From Paraspadella gotoi (taxonomy: Eukaryota; Chaetognatha), in assembly GCA_051294375.1 (NCBI GenBank), contig CM119271.1, forward strand, positions 16,454,212 through 16,518,211: a DNA stretch of 64,000 bases, given 5' to 3'. Positions within the stretch are counted from its first letter, which is position 1, and every line of letters starts with the position of its first letter. This document shows positions 24,358-35,663 of this stretch, in pieces. The position numbers and the translations under genes are program-made. Below the pieces are notes generated by a model. That model was not told the DNA's origin. It worked only from the letters and a program-made list of their open reading frames with translations, and searched no databases.

Positions 24358-26697
24358 TCTGTGGAATCCTCTCCATTATCTTTTCCGTTACGGATCTCGT
24401 TCTCATTAAAACCTTCCTCCATCATCACGCGCCTTTCAGCGGCACCGCTAGCAGCGGCGGCTGCGGCGGCGTCATCTTCGTCCTCGCCGGCGTCGTCGCT
24501 CTCGTAGCCGGCGTTAAGCGGCTCGTGTTCGGCTGGATCGTCGCTGCGCTGACGTGTCAGCTTTGCAGCGCCTGCTGCTCCCTATTTCATTTCGTCAACG
24601 CGATTTTGTCATTGATCGTCGATCGATGGCTTTGGCATTGTGGTCGTTTTTTTAGTCGGATCTGCTTATCAGCAGATCCCGAATCTATAATTCACTTTGT
24701 CGGTCCGTCGGTCCGCCCCTTCAATATTGTTGGGCATACACTTATATCATGTCAGAACATCGAATTATGATAAATTATGCAAAAAAAATGATGTCCGTCC
24801 GTCTGTCTGTCTGTCTGTCTGTCCGTCCATCCATCCCACCTTAGCAAAAAACTCCAATTACTCGTGATTGGATGGATGGATTGGTATGAAATTTTGTGTG
24901 TGGGTAGGAAACTGTGTGATTGAGATGGATATGAAGTTTCGATGGAATCGTGAGAGTGGAAATTGGTTTAAATGAAAAAAACAAAAAAATATAATTCACT
25001 GTTTGAACAACAATTGCACATGAGTGATAGGGCAATTGACTTGAAATTTGTATGATGGTAGGAATGTGTGATTGAGGTGGATATAAAGTTTCAATGGAAT
25101 CGTGCGAGTGTGAAATGAGTTAAAATGGAAAAAACAAAAGTCATATTTACTTGAAGTATTTTTTTACTTAAATTTACTCATAATCATTATGTTTATTAAA
25201 AATTGGATAGATAAATCGAAATTGAATTTTGTGTGTGGGTAGGAAAGTATGTGATAAAGCTGGATATAAATTTTTTGATGGAATCGTAGGAGTGGAAAAG
25301 AGTTCAAATTAGAAAACAAAAGACACATTTATTTGAATTTTTTAAAGTTTTCTCTCTCTCTGATTGATTGATTGATTGATTGACCAAATTATGCCAATTG
25401 ACAAAAATATGCCAGTTGACCAAATTCTTAAAGTTGACCAAATTATGCCAGTTGACCAAATTCTGCAAGTTGATCAAGTTCTGCAAGTTGACCAAATTAT
25501 GCCTGTTGACCAAGTTATGCCAGTTGACCAAATTAGGCCAGTTGATAAAATTATGCCAGTTGACCAAATTATGCCGGTTGACCAAATTATCTAATGGATC
25601 AAATTAAGTCAGTTGACCAAATTATGTCAGTAGAGCCAAATTAAGTCAGTTAACCAAATTATGTCAGTTGACCAAATTATGCAAGTTGATTAAATTATGC
25701 AAGTTGACCAAGTTAGCTTATTACCACTTAATTATCGTAGGCAGATCCGACATTGTTTGCTCAAACTTGTTTTTGGGAAGATCTGAGTTCGAGTTGCGTG
25801 GATTGGCAATATCCACTCCTAGTCGTCATTCACGTAATATTCTTGGTGACGGCGTTCGTGCAAATCTTCTCTTGCGTTTCGACCGTGTTCGTTCTCTGCA
25901 TCACGGTTCACAAACATCGACTTGGCGTGAGAGGAAAATCACGAGTGAACGAAAACGAAACCCTTCACGTCAACAACTTCGCCACAACCGCAACCATCAA
26001 TGCCAACGTCGTTGCACAGTTTATAACAACGGCGCTTTCCATTGCGATCGGCGTCGTCGTTCTCTTTATCGTCGCTTATGGCGTCGGAGGCGGCGTAGAT
26101 GACCGTCGATGGAAAAAGCGTCAAAACGCCGGAGCGTCGCTTTGGTGCGGCGTCGTCTTTCTACTAGTCTCATGGCTCGGCTTCAAAGCGGCTCGATTAG
26201 GACAAAACGTTTATTTAATCCTTTTTCTCTGCTTCAACGTCCTCGGGACAATTTTGGCGCCGGTGGAGATCATAGCCGCGTCCTTCGCTATCGCTGATTA
26301 CGATGAAGACATGTTGGTGAAAGATCGAAAGTGCGATCCCTATTGCGAATACATCTTGGCCGATAACGCCTCTAGATTCGTTCTCCCTCTCATCCACCTT
26401 GATGGCGTGCTCATTCTGACCGGGTTACTGCATTTTGCCTTCAGCATTTGGGGCATCGCTTCGGCATCGAGGGCGCTGCATCGCGACAGAGTGTGCGCTC
26501 GCTGTTGTGGTGATTGCTGTTGCGGCTGCTGTGGCGGCGACTCAAGGTCCGCAGTGAAGTACGTGGTGGCGCGCGGATCGGCGGAGGGAACTCTTGTGCT
26601 GGTGCCGATCGATAACTCCGTTGCTGTGGACTCCATCGCCGTTCAAAAGACCGTCATCGACGGGGAGAGGACGACAGAACTGCAGCTACCTGCATGA
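24358..26697 (+). CDS. Eight-helix MS4A-like membrane protein (two 4-helix units)
   Basis: Two exons are seen: about 24358-24642 and 25781-26697 (stop at 26695-26697). The 5' start is unresolved: an in-frame stop at 24306 and the lack of an ATG imply an upstream exon. Exon 1 encodes three hydrophobic segments (GILSIIFSVTDLVL; GVIFVLAGVVALVAGVKR; a Cys-rich TCQLCSACCSLFHF helix). Exon 2 encodes a fourth (LLVVIHVIFLVTAFVQIFSC), then a second set of four, including GVVFLLVSWLGFKAAR and HLDGVLILTGLLHFAFSIWG. A CARCCGDCCCGCCGG cluster (possible palmitoylation) and a soluble tail follow. Spacing and the two-unit similarity recall MS4A/tetraspan-like 4-helix proteins, but the family call is tentative. 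GT (24643) and AAG (25780) ends are phase-1 compatible; the intervening 1.1 kb is almost all transposon. Confidence 0.6.
24650..25772 (+). mobile_element. Non-autonomous TIR element lying as an intron
   Basis: It begins TTTAGTCGGATCTGCTTATC, followed by a GTCGGTCCGTCGGTCCGCCC block, carries two ~150-bp internal units and the 18-bp minisatellite, and ends CAGATCCGACATTGTTTGCT CAAACTTG. It is the inverted counterpart of 12020-13172. No transposase is seen. Confidence 0.75.
25378..25715. repeat. 18-bp minisatellite (downstream copy)
   Basis: About 18 units of CAAATTATGCCAGTTGAC, preceded by a short TTGA array. Confidence 0.95.
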
Positions 26698-27254
26698 ACT
26701 TCAGGGACGGAAATTGGAACTGTTTCTCTGACATTTGAAGAAGGGAAAGACAGTGAATTTCAAAATGAGTCGTGAAATTGTGAAATTGTCTTCTTATACT
26801 ATGTAGTATGTACTATGTATGTCGGAGAAATGCATTCACTTGACCCTGGACAGTATTTTCGTTTGAGAGAGAGAGATAGAAAAAAAGAAAGAGAAAAAGA
26901 GGTATATAAGTACATATTTGATTTCGATATCATACCATTAGCTTATCAACATAATCTTGCTATTTTGAAGGATATATTTTTCATTTACGTATGTTTTTTT
27001 GGTTTAAACTTTTTGTTAGGGATTAAGTTATGTTCTCGGTTAGTGGTTAAAAATATGGGTTAGTTAGTAGGGTTGACAATACAAGACTTGACATAGGTTG
27101 TCATGACATGGGGCGTGTACATAAAATTAATAAAATTTAAAAAAATCAGATTGTAGCAAAATCAAATAGCTACAAGCAGATTTTTTTGAAAATGCAAAAT
27201 TCGTACCCTATTTCCAGATCTAAAATACGCAAAGCTCAAATTATTTTTATCCTA

Positions 27255-27510
27255 TGGCAACAGCCGGGTTGCCTGTGATGCCCCTTGGGATGGGGCATCT
27301 CACTGTTGGCTTTGTGGGCTTCCGACCCTCATTGACACCTCCAGTCACTGGCGCGGTTACCCTAGGACGGTCTCGCTTTGCCAACACAGAGGGAAGACGT
27401 TAGGACTGTGGATGGAACACTACGCCTGGGATGCTGTGTTCCCCCTCTGAGCCTATGGATTTGGCTGAAGCATGGTGGACGTGAGGCAGTGTGAATATAC
27501 CGCCACAATC
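27255..27510 (-). repeat. SINE-like repeat, family 1
   Basis: Duplicate of the copy at 22660-22912. Confidence 0.75.
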
Positions 27511-27735
27511 CTATTATGGTGGACTAAAATCCACTAACCGTTCATCAGCGGCCATTGGTGCCGCAGGAAAGTCATTCGTCTCCCAACCCAAAGGTCCGGG
27601 GTTTTAGCCCGATGGTCGCCTAGCAGTTAAGAGGGACGGGGCGCTTAACCCGCCTGTAACATGGTGTTACAGCCTGATCCAAAGCTCAGGGACTGTATAT
27701 ATTGAACGGTTCTGTCACTAACACATAACAGTAAT
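27511..27735 (+). repeat. SINE-like repeat, family 2
   Basis: Duplicate of the copy at 22913-23130; it marks the right edge of the duplicated segment. Confidence 0.75.
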
Positions 27736-29080
27736 TATTGTCTCTTCACTATTTTTTTTAACAAATGTTTATGGTACAGAATTTGTAGTCCGAACGGTTT
27801 TAAAATATACACATATGATTACAATAATATGACTTAACTCAAAATGTCTTCTTTATTCTTTGCCGCAATACATGAGGAACACAGTAAAAAAAGAAATTCA
27901 AATCTTGAAAAAGTGGGAAAAAAATTTGTTTTCAAATAACGCGTGCGGTATTATTGATTTAAAGCTTCAAGTTTGGCTCACAGATAAAGAAATAAGATAA
28001 AAATTTGCATGGGTACGTTTCGCCACGTTAACTTTCACCGTGTTTTATATACATTATTTTACGACTAATACTCTTTATTACGAAATTATATGCCGCTTAA
28101 TGGTGAATGATGATTCATTTTTGGACTGTCCCAACTGCCCATTAGAATGGAGCACTTGAGAACAAAATTTTTATTGGAGATATACATGTACTACACGTCG
28201 TGTAGTGATATAATTATGAAATAAAAGAAAGGATTCATTCCCATTCTGCAGGGATCAGAACAGAAATAACAATATATTTATAGTAATAACCTTATAAAAT
28301 AGTAAATTTTCAAATTTTTTAAAATTTACAAAAATGTAAAACATGTTAACAAAAAATTCAATGTCTTCAGGGTCAAAAATAGAAAAAAATGATTAAATTT
28401 TATATTTTTTCTCTTTCTGTAATAGAAACTATTATATGACGAAATGTTTTAATCGTCACATTACAAAAGTTTTTAAATTTTTTCTGGAGAATCTGAATAT
28501 ATTTTTAAAAATTAAAAAAAATATAATTTTGAAATTTTATTAATTTATAAGGATATTACTACAAAGAAAACTAAATTACGCTCAAAAACTTTGTAAAGAG
28601 AGTGAATTTTGTCCTTTATATTTACAGAGGCAACAAATAAATATTAACATATCCCAATCTTTTCATCACTCCACCCTACTGATCATCATTTGGTCAGATA
28701 GAACTATCAGAGAGTTACGAAGTTAGTATCAAAATTTCATGAGGATAAAACAGAGATTGGAGGAGGAGGAGGAGAAGGAGGAAGAAGAGGAGGAGGAGGA
28801 GTTAGGATAGAGATTTCAAGGTTAATCATAATATAGGACTGTCAAGTTCAAGGTATTTTCTCACCAAAAGCGAAACCAGATCAGGGGATCGATCTCCGCC
28901 GGAATGGAATCTCCGAACCTTGATTGGTCGAGATGTAACCGGAATCGACCAATCAGCGCTCAAGAATAAAATATAAACACTGAACTTATATCTGAAAATT
29001 ATCAACTAAAATAATCCAGTGTTCAAAACCTTTAACAAAATAAGCCGCATAGGTTTAATAATTATATTAACGACTCTCTC
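27736..29080. other. AT-rich intergenic stretch
   Basis: No gene or repeat family is recognised apart from a short GGA array at 28757-28802. Confidence 0.6.
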
Positions 29081-29669
29081 CCTCGTCACATGGAAACGGT
29101 GCTGAAAGCAAATGGTGGTCCGACAATGTATTAACTAACTGAGTCCTAAAAAGTATTATTTTCTTTCAAATAAAGAAAAAAAAAGCTTTTATCATAACTA
29201 TTAAACTTTCTTTTAAGCAGATATGTATAAATAGACTTAGCTTTCCTTAGTTTCAGTAGCATTGATCAAGACTCCTGCGTGTGTCTCACCGTCATCCTTA
29301 TTCTCTGAATAAATCTCATCCTGATTTCGTCCCTAGAAATCCATGAGTTTTTCCTTAAATGTGGTGGCAGCGGTGTGATTCAAACCCACGCCTCCGAAGA
29401 GAGGCAGGGAGATCGAGTACAGATTAAACGACTACCTAACTAGTGGAGCTGAGCTGGAGAAAATCAGGAAGATCTTCGACACTGTTTCCAGCGTCGACAA
29501 AGAAAAACTCGTCAGCGCCCTCGTAACCAAAGAACTGACCGACCAAGACTGGACGGCGAGCACAACGGCCTTTTACCAGGGCACCATGCTGCAAGAGTTG
29601 AACAACGTTAACGAGTCCATCAAAGAGATGAAAAGCCAACTCGGAAAACCGACTCACCCAAGGGGATGA
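29081..29669 (+). mobile_element. LTR-retroelement remnant: LTR-like end, primer-binding site, gag-like frame
   Basis: An LTR-like stretch has a TATA-like TATGTATAAATAGA (29222-29235) and an AATAAA near 29306. TGGTGGCAGCGGTG (29362-29375) follows, which fits a primer-binding site complementary to a tRNA 3' end in CCA. Next comes an open frame (about 29409-29669) rich in Glu/Lys/Leu, compatible with a Gag N-terminus, ended by a stop. A different frame just after it is Arg/Asp-rich. No protease, RT or integrase is seen. Confidence 0.45.
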
Positions 29670-29764
29670 TCGACGCCGAGACGATCGACGCGACGAGCGC
29701 CGCTATGATGACCACGAGCGTGGAGATACCAGATGTTTCGAAAAAACAAATCAAAGGGGCCCAC

Positions 29765-30535
29765 TATAAGAGCTTAGTATGGTGGATGACGGAAAATATC
29801 ACAGGGCCTCGCTATCGAGCCAGAACAACTACACAATAAGAGCTTAGTAGGGTGGATGACGAAAAATATCACAGGGCCTCGCTATCGAGCCAGAACAACT
29901 ACACTATAAGAGCTTAGAAGGGTGGATGACGAAAAATATCACAGGGCCTCGCTATCGAGCCAGAACAACTACACTATAAGAGTTTAGTAGGGTGGATGAC
30001 AGAAAATATCACAGGGCCTCGCTATCGAGCCAGAACAACTACACTATAGGAGCTTAGTAGGGTGGATGACGGAAAATATCACAGGGCCTCGCTATCGAGC
30101 CAGAACAACTACACTATAAGAGCTTAGTAGGGTGGATGACAGAAAATATCACAGGGCCTCGCTATCGAGCCAGAACAACTACACTATAAGAGCTTAGTAG
30201 GGTGGATGACGGAAAATATCACAGGGCCTTGCTATCGAGCCAGAACAACTACCACTATAAGAGATTAGTAGGGTGGATGACAGAAAATATCACAGGGCCT
30301 CTCTATCAAGTCAGAACGACTACACTATAAGAGATTAGTAGGGTGGATGACAGAAAATATCACTGGGCCTCGCTATCGAGCCAGAACAAATACACTATAA
30401 GAGCTTAGTAGGGTGGATGACAGAAAACATCACAGGGCCTCGCTATCGAGCCAGAACGACTACACTATAACACTATAAAAGCTTAGTTGGGTGGATGACG
30501 GAAAATATCACAGGGCCTCGCTATCGAGCCAGAAC
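29765..30535 (+). repeat. ~68-bp satellite array, eleven units
   Basis: Eleven units with conserved AGGGTGGATGAC, AAAATATCACAGGGCCTCGC and TATCGAGCCAGAAC segments; unit length is about 68-71 bp. Units are about 95% identical. Each has a short hairpin potential (GGCCTCG/CGAGCC). There are no variable spacers, so it is not CRISPR-like. Confidence 0.95.
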
Positions 30536-30888
30536 GAGGTTGGCGCGATGAAGATAAGAGAGGAAAACGCTTTTCAAAATTCGGGAAAAGACGAGACTTA
30601 GTGTTTTTGAATGAAGACTTAGAGAATGATTCAGCTGACGATGAATTTTTCAATGTGAAAAAAAGAAAATTGCATTATCCATCTGTCATAAATAAAAACA
30701 AAATAAAAACTCTAGCGGAAATAGCAAACAGCTTTCGAGGGAAATCGACGTCAGCAAGAATGCATAAATTCTTAAAAACGCTCAAACACAGGGAGCTGAT
30801 CGTAGTGAACAGAATTATGCATCAGATGGGCTGGAAAGATTGGAGCGACTCGAAAGAAGCAGAACAAAAGGCAAAAATTAAAAGATGA
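30496..30888 (+). CDS. Orphan basic open frame after the satellite, probably element-derived
   Basis: An open frame that starts within the last satellite unit and encodes about 130 residues. The N-terminal part is Arg/Lys/Asp-rich (WRDEDKRGKRFSKFGKRRD), then acidic (NEDLENDSADDEFF), then basic and helical to the stop. There is no ATG at the 5' end and no recognised domain. Because Arg/Asp-rich sequence also lies on the other side of the satellite, I infer this is the continuation of the disrupted retroelement frame, but that is not proven. Confidence 0.35.
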
Positions 30889-31189
30889 AAAGCCTACATC
30901 AATCTCGTAAGGAGAGCTGAGCGGAACGAAAAAGACATTATTCGCTCAGTCTTTACAGGTTTTTTGTCTGGTCCCAAATAGTCCCCTTGTCGTTCAATCA
31001 TGTCCGAATTCCGGTTTTTTGATTATGTGTTATGAACCGTTTATAAGCTTAACCTTGAATGAAGTTTCAGGGATAAAGGCCCGACCTGTTTTTAAAAGAA
31101 CATTTAGGAAATGGATTCGTTTTAAATAGTGTAAATCTTTTTTAAATACAGAATATTTAAAACAGCAGTAAGTTTTGCCTGTCTGTTCA

Positions 31190-32500
31190 CCCTGAGCATT
31201 AAACTCCAATTACTCGTGATTGGATGGATGGATTAGAATGAAATTTTGTGTGTGGGTAGGGAAGTGTGTGATTGAGTTGGATATAAAGTTTCGCTGGAAT
31301 CGTGCGAGTAGAAATGAGTTTAAGTGGAAAAAACAAAAAAATCTATTTCACTATTTGAACGCCAATTACAGTGTGTCCCAATGGTAATAATGTCTGTTAA
31401 CTTTTACATATTGTGCGGAACTATGTTGTTAAATTTCATTTCTGAGATAACAATGGCAAAGATAAGTTCTTACCATTTATTATACTATATTTCAAATTCA
31501 ATTTTTAAAAATTTTTCTGTGCAGAACATTCAATTTAAATCAGTCCTCATTCCTCACTTTTTTAAATTTTAAATATTTTTTTATTTTAAAATAATTTCTT
31601 ATTAAAAAATTATGTTAAAAATATTTTAAATAGATATAAATTATTTAAATTTTAATTTTTATAAAGTAAGTGCATTATTAAAAGGAAATAAACAAATATT
31701 AAAAAAATATAAAAATTTATAAAAATATGCTAATTAATTTGATATTTAAATTTTTTTATTTGAAGTTGTGAACAATTAAATCATTAAGCCAGAACAAAAT
31801 GGTTGCTATTTATTCAATAAATTATTATTAAATCAATTGAAAAAGTAATATGAACAAGGTAAGTAAATAATTTTTAAAATAATGATTACTGCTTTATAAA
31901 AGCTCTGGAGCTAAAAATATGCGATAGTTTCTTACTATCCTGTATCTAAAGAAAAGATTAAAAACATTATTTAATCTATATTATGAAAAATATTTGATAA
32001 ATATTAAAAAATATATAATTTATATATTTTTTTAAAAAATCACTAAAAATTTTTTTTTACCAATTGCTTTATTTCCTAATTTTAAAAATTTAAGTATCCT
32101 ATAAAATGGTCCATTCTTGTGCGCATTTTCATTATAATGAATTAAAGTTTTTCGATCTGCTCAAGGAGCAGTAAGCTTTTCTTAACAGACAGTACCATTG
32201 GGACACACTACTTATGAGTGGACGGGGCGATTGATTTATAATTTTGTATGTGGGTAGGAAAGTGTGTGATTAAGCTGAAAATCAAGTTTCGATGGAATCG
32301 TTTGAGTGGAAATGAGTTTAAATGAAAAAAAAAACCTGTTTCACTAATTGATTATGCTTCTTTTTTTATATTAAATGTAAATGCAAGACGTTTTAATTAA
32401 TCAAATAATTAATCAGTTAATTAATCAATTAGTTAATTAATTAATAAATAATTATTTAATCGGTCAATTGATAAATCAATTAATTATTCAATCAATAAAT
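31190..32500. repeat. Dispersed repeat with ~150-bp units, plus AT-rich tail
   Basis: Contains the CTCCAATTACTCGTGATTGG / TTTCGCTGGAATCGTGCGAG motifs shared with 12470-12950, 20450-20700 and 24845-25310, then (after 32345) ATTGATTATGCTTC and AATTAATTAATC tracts. An inverted relative lies at 35380-35650. Confidence 0.7.
31369..32208. mobile_element. MITE with TA target duplication (840 bp)
   Basis: Terminal inverted repeats of about 28 bp (CAGTGTGTCCCAATGGTA at the left, its reverse complement at the right), flanked by TA on both sides. It sits within the repeat unit CAATTA|CTTATGAGTGG, which is uninterrupted in sister copies. The interior is very AT-rich and non-coding. Ends and TA duplication are typical of Tc1/mariner-derived MITEs. 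Confidence 0.85.
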
Positions 32501-32504
32501 TTAT

Positions 32505-32860
32505 TTAGTTTTGCCGCGCGGTTCTCCTTCGCGTTTTGGATCGCAAAAATGTGAGCTTCTTCCCTGTGGCTCCGGATTGGCTGGCCTTAACCAATCGACG
32601 ACGAGAGTTTCGAGAAGATAATATTACCTTTGTTCCCGCGAATTTAGCGCAAGGTCGACGAGAAAACGTGTTGGCCGAGGGTTAATTGATTCTCTCTATC
32701 TACTTGTTTTTATCTTGTTTTTATCTTGTTTTTATTCCGTTGAAGAGACAGTAATTAATGTTATATGTTAATGACAGAACCGTTCAATATAGGCAGTCCC
32801 TGAGCTTCGGATCAGGCTGTAACACCGTGTTACAGGCGGGTTTGTTAGATCCAAAGACTC
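32505..32860 (-). repeat. Dispersed repeat, inverted partner of 46203-46740
   Basis: The reverse complement of 46360-46740. It includes the GAACCGTTCAATAT tail of SINE family 2 and the GTTTTGGATCGCAAAAA end. It therefore extends family 2 into a longer (~550 bp) element. Confidence 0.7.
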
Positions 32861-33377
32861 GCGAATCGTGATATCTGAGTTCGAACTTTACTTCGTCACA
32901 AGGATTTATCGTTTGGATCATTTCGTCATTCGTGCCATCAACGGAATGGACCTATAAACGGACTTGGTTGGCCTTGTGATGTGATTGCTCGTCTCCTTCA
33001 TGAATCATCAGAATGCCGACGAATCACAGACCTTACTTCAACCTTAGAATGACCAATGACCGTCAGAGGAACCGACGGAGGGATTGATGGTCAAAATTGC
33101 TAAGAGAACTCTAGGCATTCACCTCTACACCCAAACTCAAGAAAGAACTCTTCTTCAAATAATTATTGAACCATTTAATATTGTCATCATCTTTGTCTTA
33201 ACCTTTGTCATCGTGTTGATGGTGTCATTCCGTTGATGGTGCTTTAGTTTATTCATTGGTTTTTGAGTTTATACTGATTTTTGTAATTCTTTTGAGCGTT
33301 TAAATAATAACTTTGATAATTATTCTTTATTGTACTGTTTCAATATCTATATGCTTTGATTATTTTATTAAGTTAGT
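32861..33377. other. Intergenic stretch, nothing recognised
   Basis: Mixed-composition sequence without a supportable gene. Confidence 0.5.
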
Positions 33378-33640
33378 ATGGCAACGGGAGGACTACCTTA
33401 TACCGGCCGGGGGTATCTCACTAACTGGCGTAGGGGCTGCGGACCCTCAGTGACCGCCTCCGTCACTGGCATGTTTATACCGGCACCGTCACATTTAAGC
33501 CAGAACCGGATACCCAGGGATTGAACCCGGGACGCACGGATGGAATGAGATGATTTAGCCTGCTCAGCCATTGAACGAGGCTGAGGACGGACAGCAGTGA
33601 GGCAGCTTTAAGTCTTGCTGCCACAGGATCCCCCACCAGA
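33378..33640 (-). repeat. tRNA-derived SINE, family 3
   Basis: The minus strand shows a clear A box (TGGCTGAGCAGGCTAAA) and, about 40 bases on, a B box (CCCGGGTTCAATCCC), as expected for a tRNA-derived SINE head at the high-coordinate end. Copies also lie at 34317-34568 and, degenerate, at 46755-46975. Confidence 0.85.
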
Positions 33641-33837
33641 CCTCTCCACAGGGGCCTCAATCCTGAGGAGATGTCTGAAGGTTTTGATCTCATTGCATAG
33701 TGAGAGCGAGCGGGCGAGCGAGCGAGTCTGGAGCGTTACCAGAGAAGTAGGGCATAGGCGTGATATGCATACCCTAAGCGACTAAGCGTGGCACGCCGTG
33801 CGCAGCGGTTGCGTGTTCGATAGTAGGGCTCACCACT

Positions 33838-34090
33838 TATGGCAACAGCCGGTGCCTGTGATGCCCATTGGATGGGGCATCTCACTGTGGCTTTGGGGGC
33901 TTCCGACCTCCAGTGACACCTCCAGTCACTGGCGCGGTTACCCTAGGACGGTTCGCTTTGCCAACGCAGAGGGAAGTCGTTAGGACTGTGGATGGAACAC
34001 TACGCCTGGATGGTGTGTTCCCCCTCTGAGCCAATGGATTTGGCTGAAGGATGGTGGACGTGAGACGGTGTGAATATACCGCCACAGGAT
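33838..34090 (-). repeat. SINE-like repeat, family 1
   Basis: Matches 22660-22912. It is preceded by a short tRNA-like GCGCAGCGGTTGCGTGTTCGA segment that also occurs before the family 3 copy at 34317. Confidence 0.75.
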
Positions 34091-34179
34091 CCCCGGGTCA
34101 AGACATCACTCAGGTTCCTCAAGCCTGAGAGGTGTCTGACAAGACTGTTACATAGTGGTGGAGAGAGAGAGCAGCGAGT

Positions 34180-34285
34180 TGTGGGGGCATAGGCGTTGTC
34201 GTAGCGTACCCCAGGGCATAGGCGTTTGTTGTAGCGTAACCCGAAGTCGGCAGGGCATAGGCGTTTGTCGTAGCGTACCCTGAGA
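34180..34285. repeat. ~33-bp minisatellite (GGGCATAGGCGTTTGTCGTA)
   Basis: Three and a half units between two SINEs; a single diverged unit lies at 33749-33778. Confidence 0.85.
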
Positions 34286-34316
34286 AGGTTGCGTGTTCGA
34301 TAGTAGGGCTCACCAC

Positions 34317-34568
34317 TTATGGCACGGGAGGATAGCCTGTGATCCAGGGCGCGGGTATCTCACTAACTGGCGTAGGGGCTGCGGACCCTCAGTGACCGCC
34401 TCCTGTCATGGCATGTTTATAACGCGCACCGTCACATTTAAGCCAAACCGGAATACCCAGGAGTGAACCCGGGACGCACGGATGGAATGAATGATTTAGC
34501 CTGCTCAGCCATTTGAGACAGAGCTGAGGACGGACAGCAGTGAGGCAGCTTTAAGTCTTGCTGCCACA
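34317..34568 (-). repeat. tRNA-derived SINE, family 3
   Basis: A second, slightly degraded copy of 33378-33640. Confidence 0.8.
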
Positions 34569-34764
34569 TTATGTACCCCTTTTTAAACTCTTCATAAACT
34601 CAGAGAAATAAGAGAGACTATTTGATCGTCGATCTGCTCAAGCCACCAAATCATGCCTTTGAAGAATCTCTGGTCTACCGAAGCATCTCGCCGGGGCTGA
34701 GGAGTTTCCTCAAATATTCTTCGAATATTCTCGGGGGCGTTTTAGGAGGAGGACGGACCGGCGG

Positions 34765-34905
34765 GTCCTTACAGGTTAAGCCCCCCGTCCCTCTTAACTG
34801 CTAGGCGACCACCGGGCTAGAACCCCGGACCTTTGGTGCCTCCGGCACCAATGGCCGCTGATGAAGGGTTGGTGTGTTTTAGTCCACCATACCGTTTTTA
34901 TTCCG
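34765..34905 (-). repeat. SINE-like repeat, family 2 (partial, inverted)
   Basis: The reverse complement of the 5' two-thirds of the family 2 unit (CCGGACCTTTGGTG ... TTTTAGTCCACCAT). Confidence 0.75.
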
Positions 34906-35129
34906 TTTTTATTTGTTTCGTGCCCTTTTTGATGCATTACATTATTTTATGCTAACCTTCGGAAACTTGGTCGAAATATTTAGTTCTAGTCGGCGCAAGA
35001 TCAAACATATCTATTAATTAATTATTTAATCAATCAAGTCAATCTTTATATTGTCATCGTCACCATCATCGTCGTTGTTGCTTTTGTTGTGGCCAGTGAT
35101 GAAAAGACCTTAAAACAAACATTTCAGAT

Positions 35130-35345
35130 CAAATTAATTAATTTATTAAATTATTATTTTAGTTTATATAGTCTGTAATAATTAATTAATTACCGCTAAT
35201 GATCGTGGACAGATCCGACATTGTTCGATAGTGAACAAGTTTGAGCAAACGATGTCGGATCTGCCCACGATCATTAGCGGTAATTAATTAATTAATACAA
35301 ACTATATAAACTAAAAAATAATTTAATTAATAAATTGTTTTATAA
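35130..35345. repeat. Foldback repeat with GTCGGATCTGC ends
   Basis: Long inverted arms meet around GTTCGATAGTGAAC. Each arm carries the GCAGATCCGACATTGTT-type end also found at 12030, 21146, 25743 and 56430. Confidence 0.8.
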
Positions 35346-35663
35346 TTAATTAATAGGTAACTAAATAGATGGATTGAATAGTTGATCAATTATTTATTAA
35401 TTAATTGACTGATTGATTAACTGATTAATTAATTAACTAATACATCTTACATTTACATTTAATATAGAAAGAAAAAAAAGCATAATCAATTAGTGAAACA
35501 TATTTTTTTTGTTTTTTCCAGCTTAATCACACTTTCATGCCCACACAAAAAATTTCATTCCAATCCATCCATCCAATCACGAGCAATAGAAGTTTTTTGC
35601 TAAGGTGGGACGGACAGACGGACGGGCATCGTTTATTTTTTTTTGCATAATTTATCTGGCGAA

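Larger units (their letters stand above)
25005..27735. repeat. Tandem segmental duplication, downstream copy
   Basis: Partner of 20425-23130, in the same orientation. This copy keeps the reading frame of the membrane protein exon open throughout. Confidence 0.9.

Noticed and set aside
29765-30535. Regular repeat array resembling a CRISPR array
   Set aside because: The units are contiguous and near-identical with no unique spacers, and the context is a eukaryotic genome; it is a satellite.
29765-30535. Hammerhead motif in the satellite (GGATGAC ... GAAAA)
   Set aside because: The invariant CTGANGA box is absent and no three-stem arrangement can be drawn, unlike the repeats at 35745 and elsewhere.
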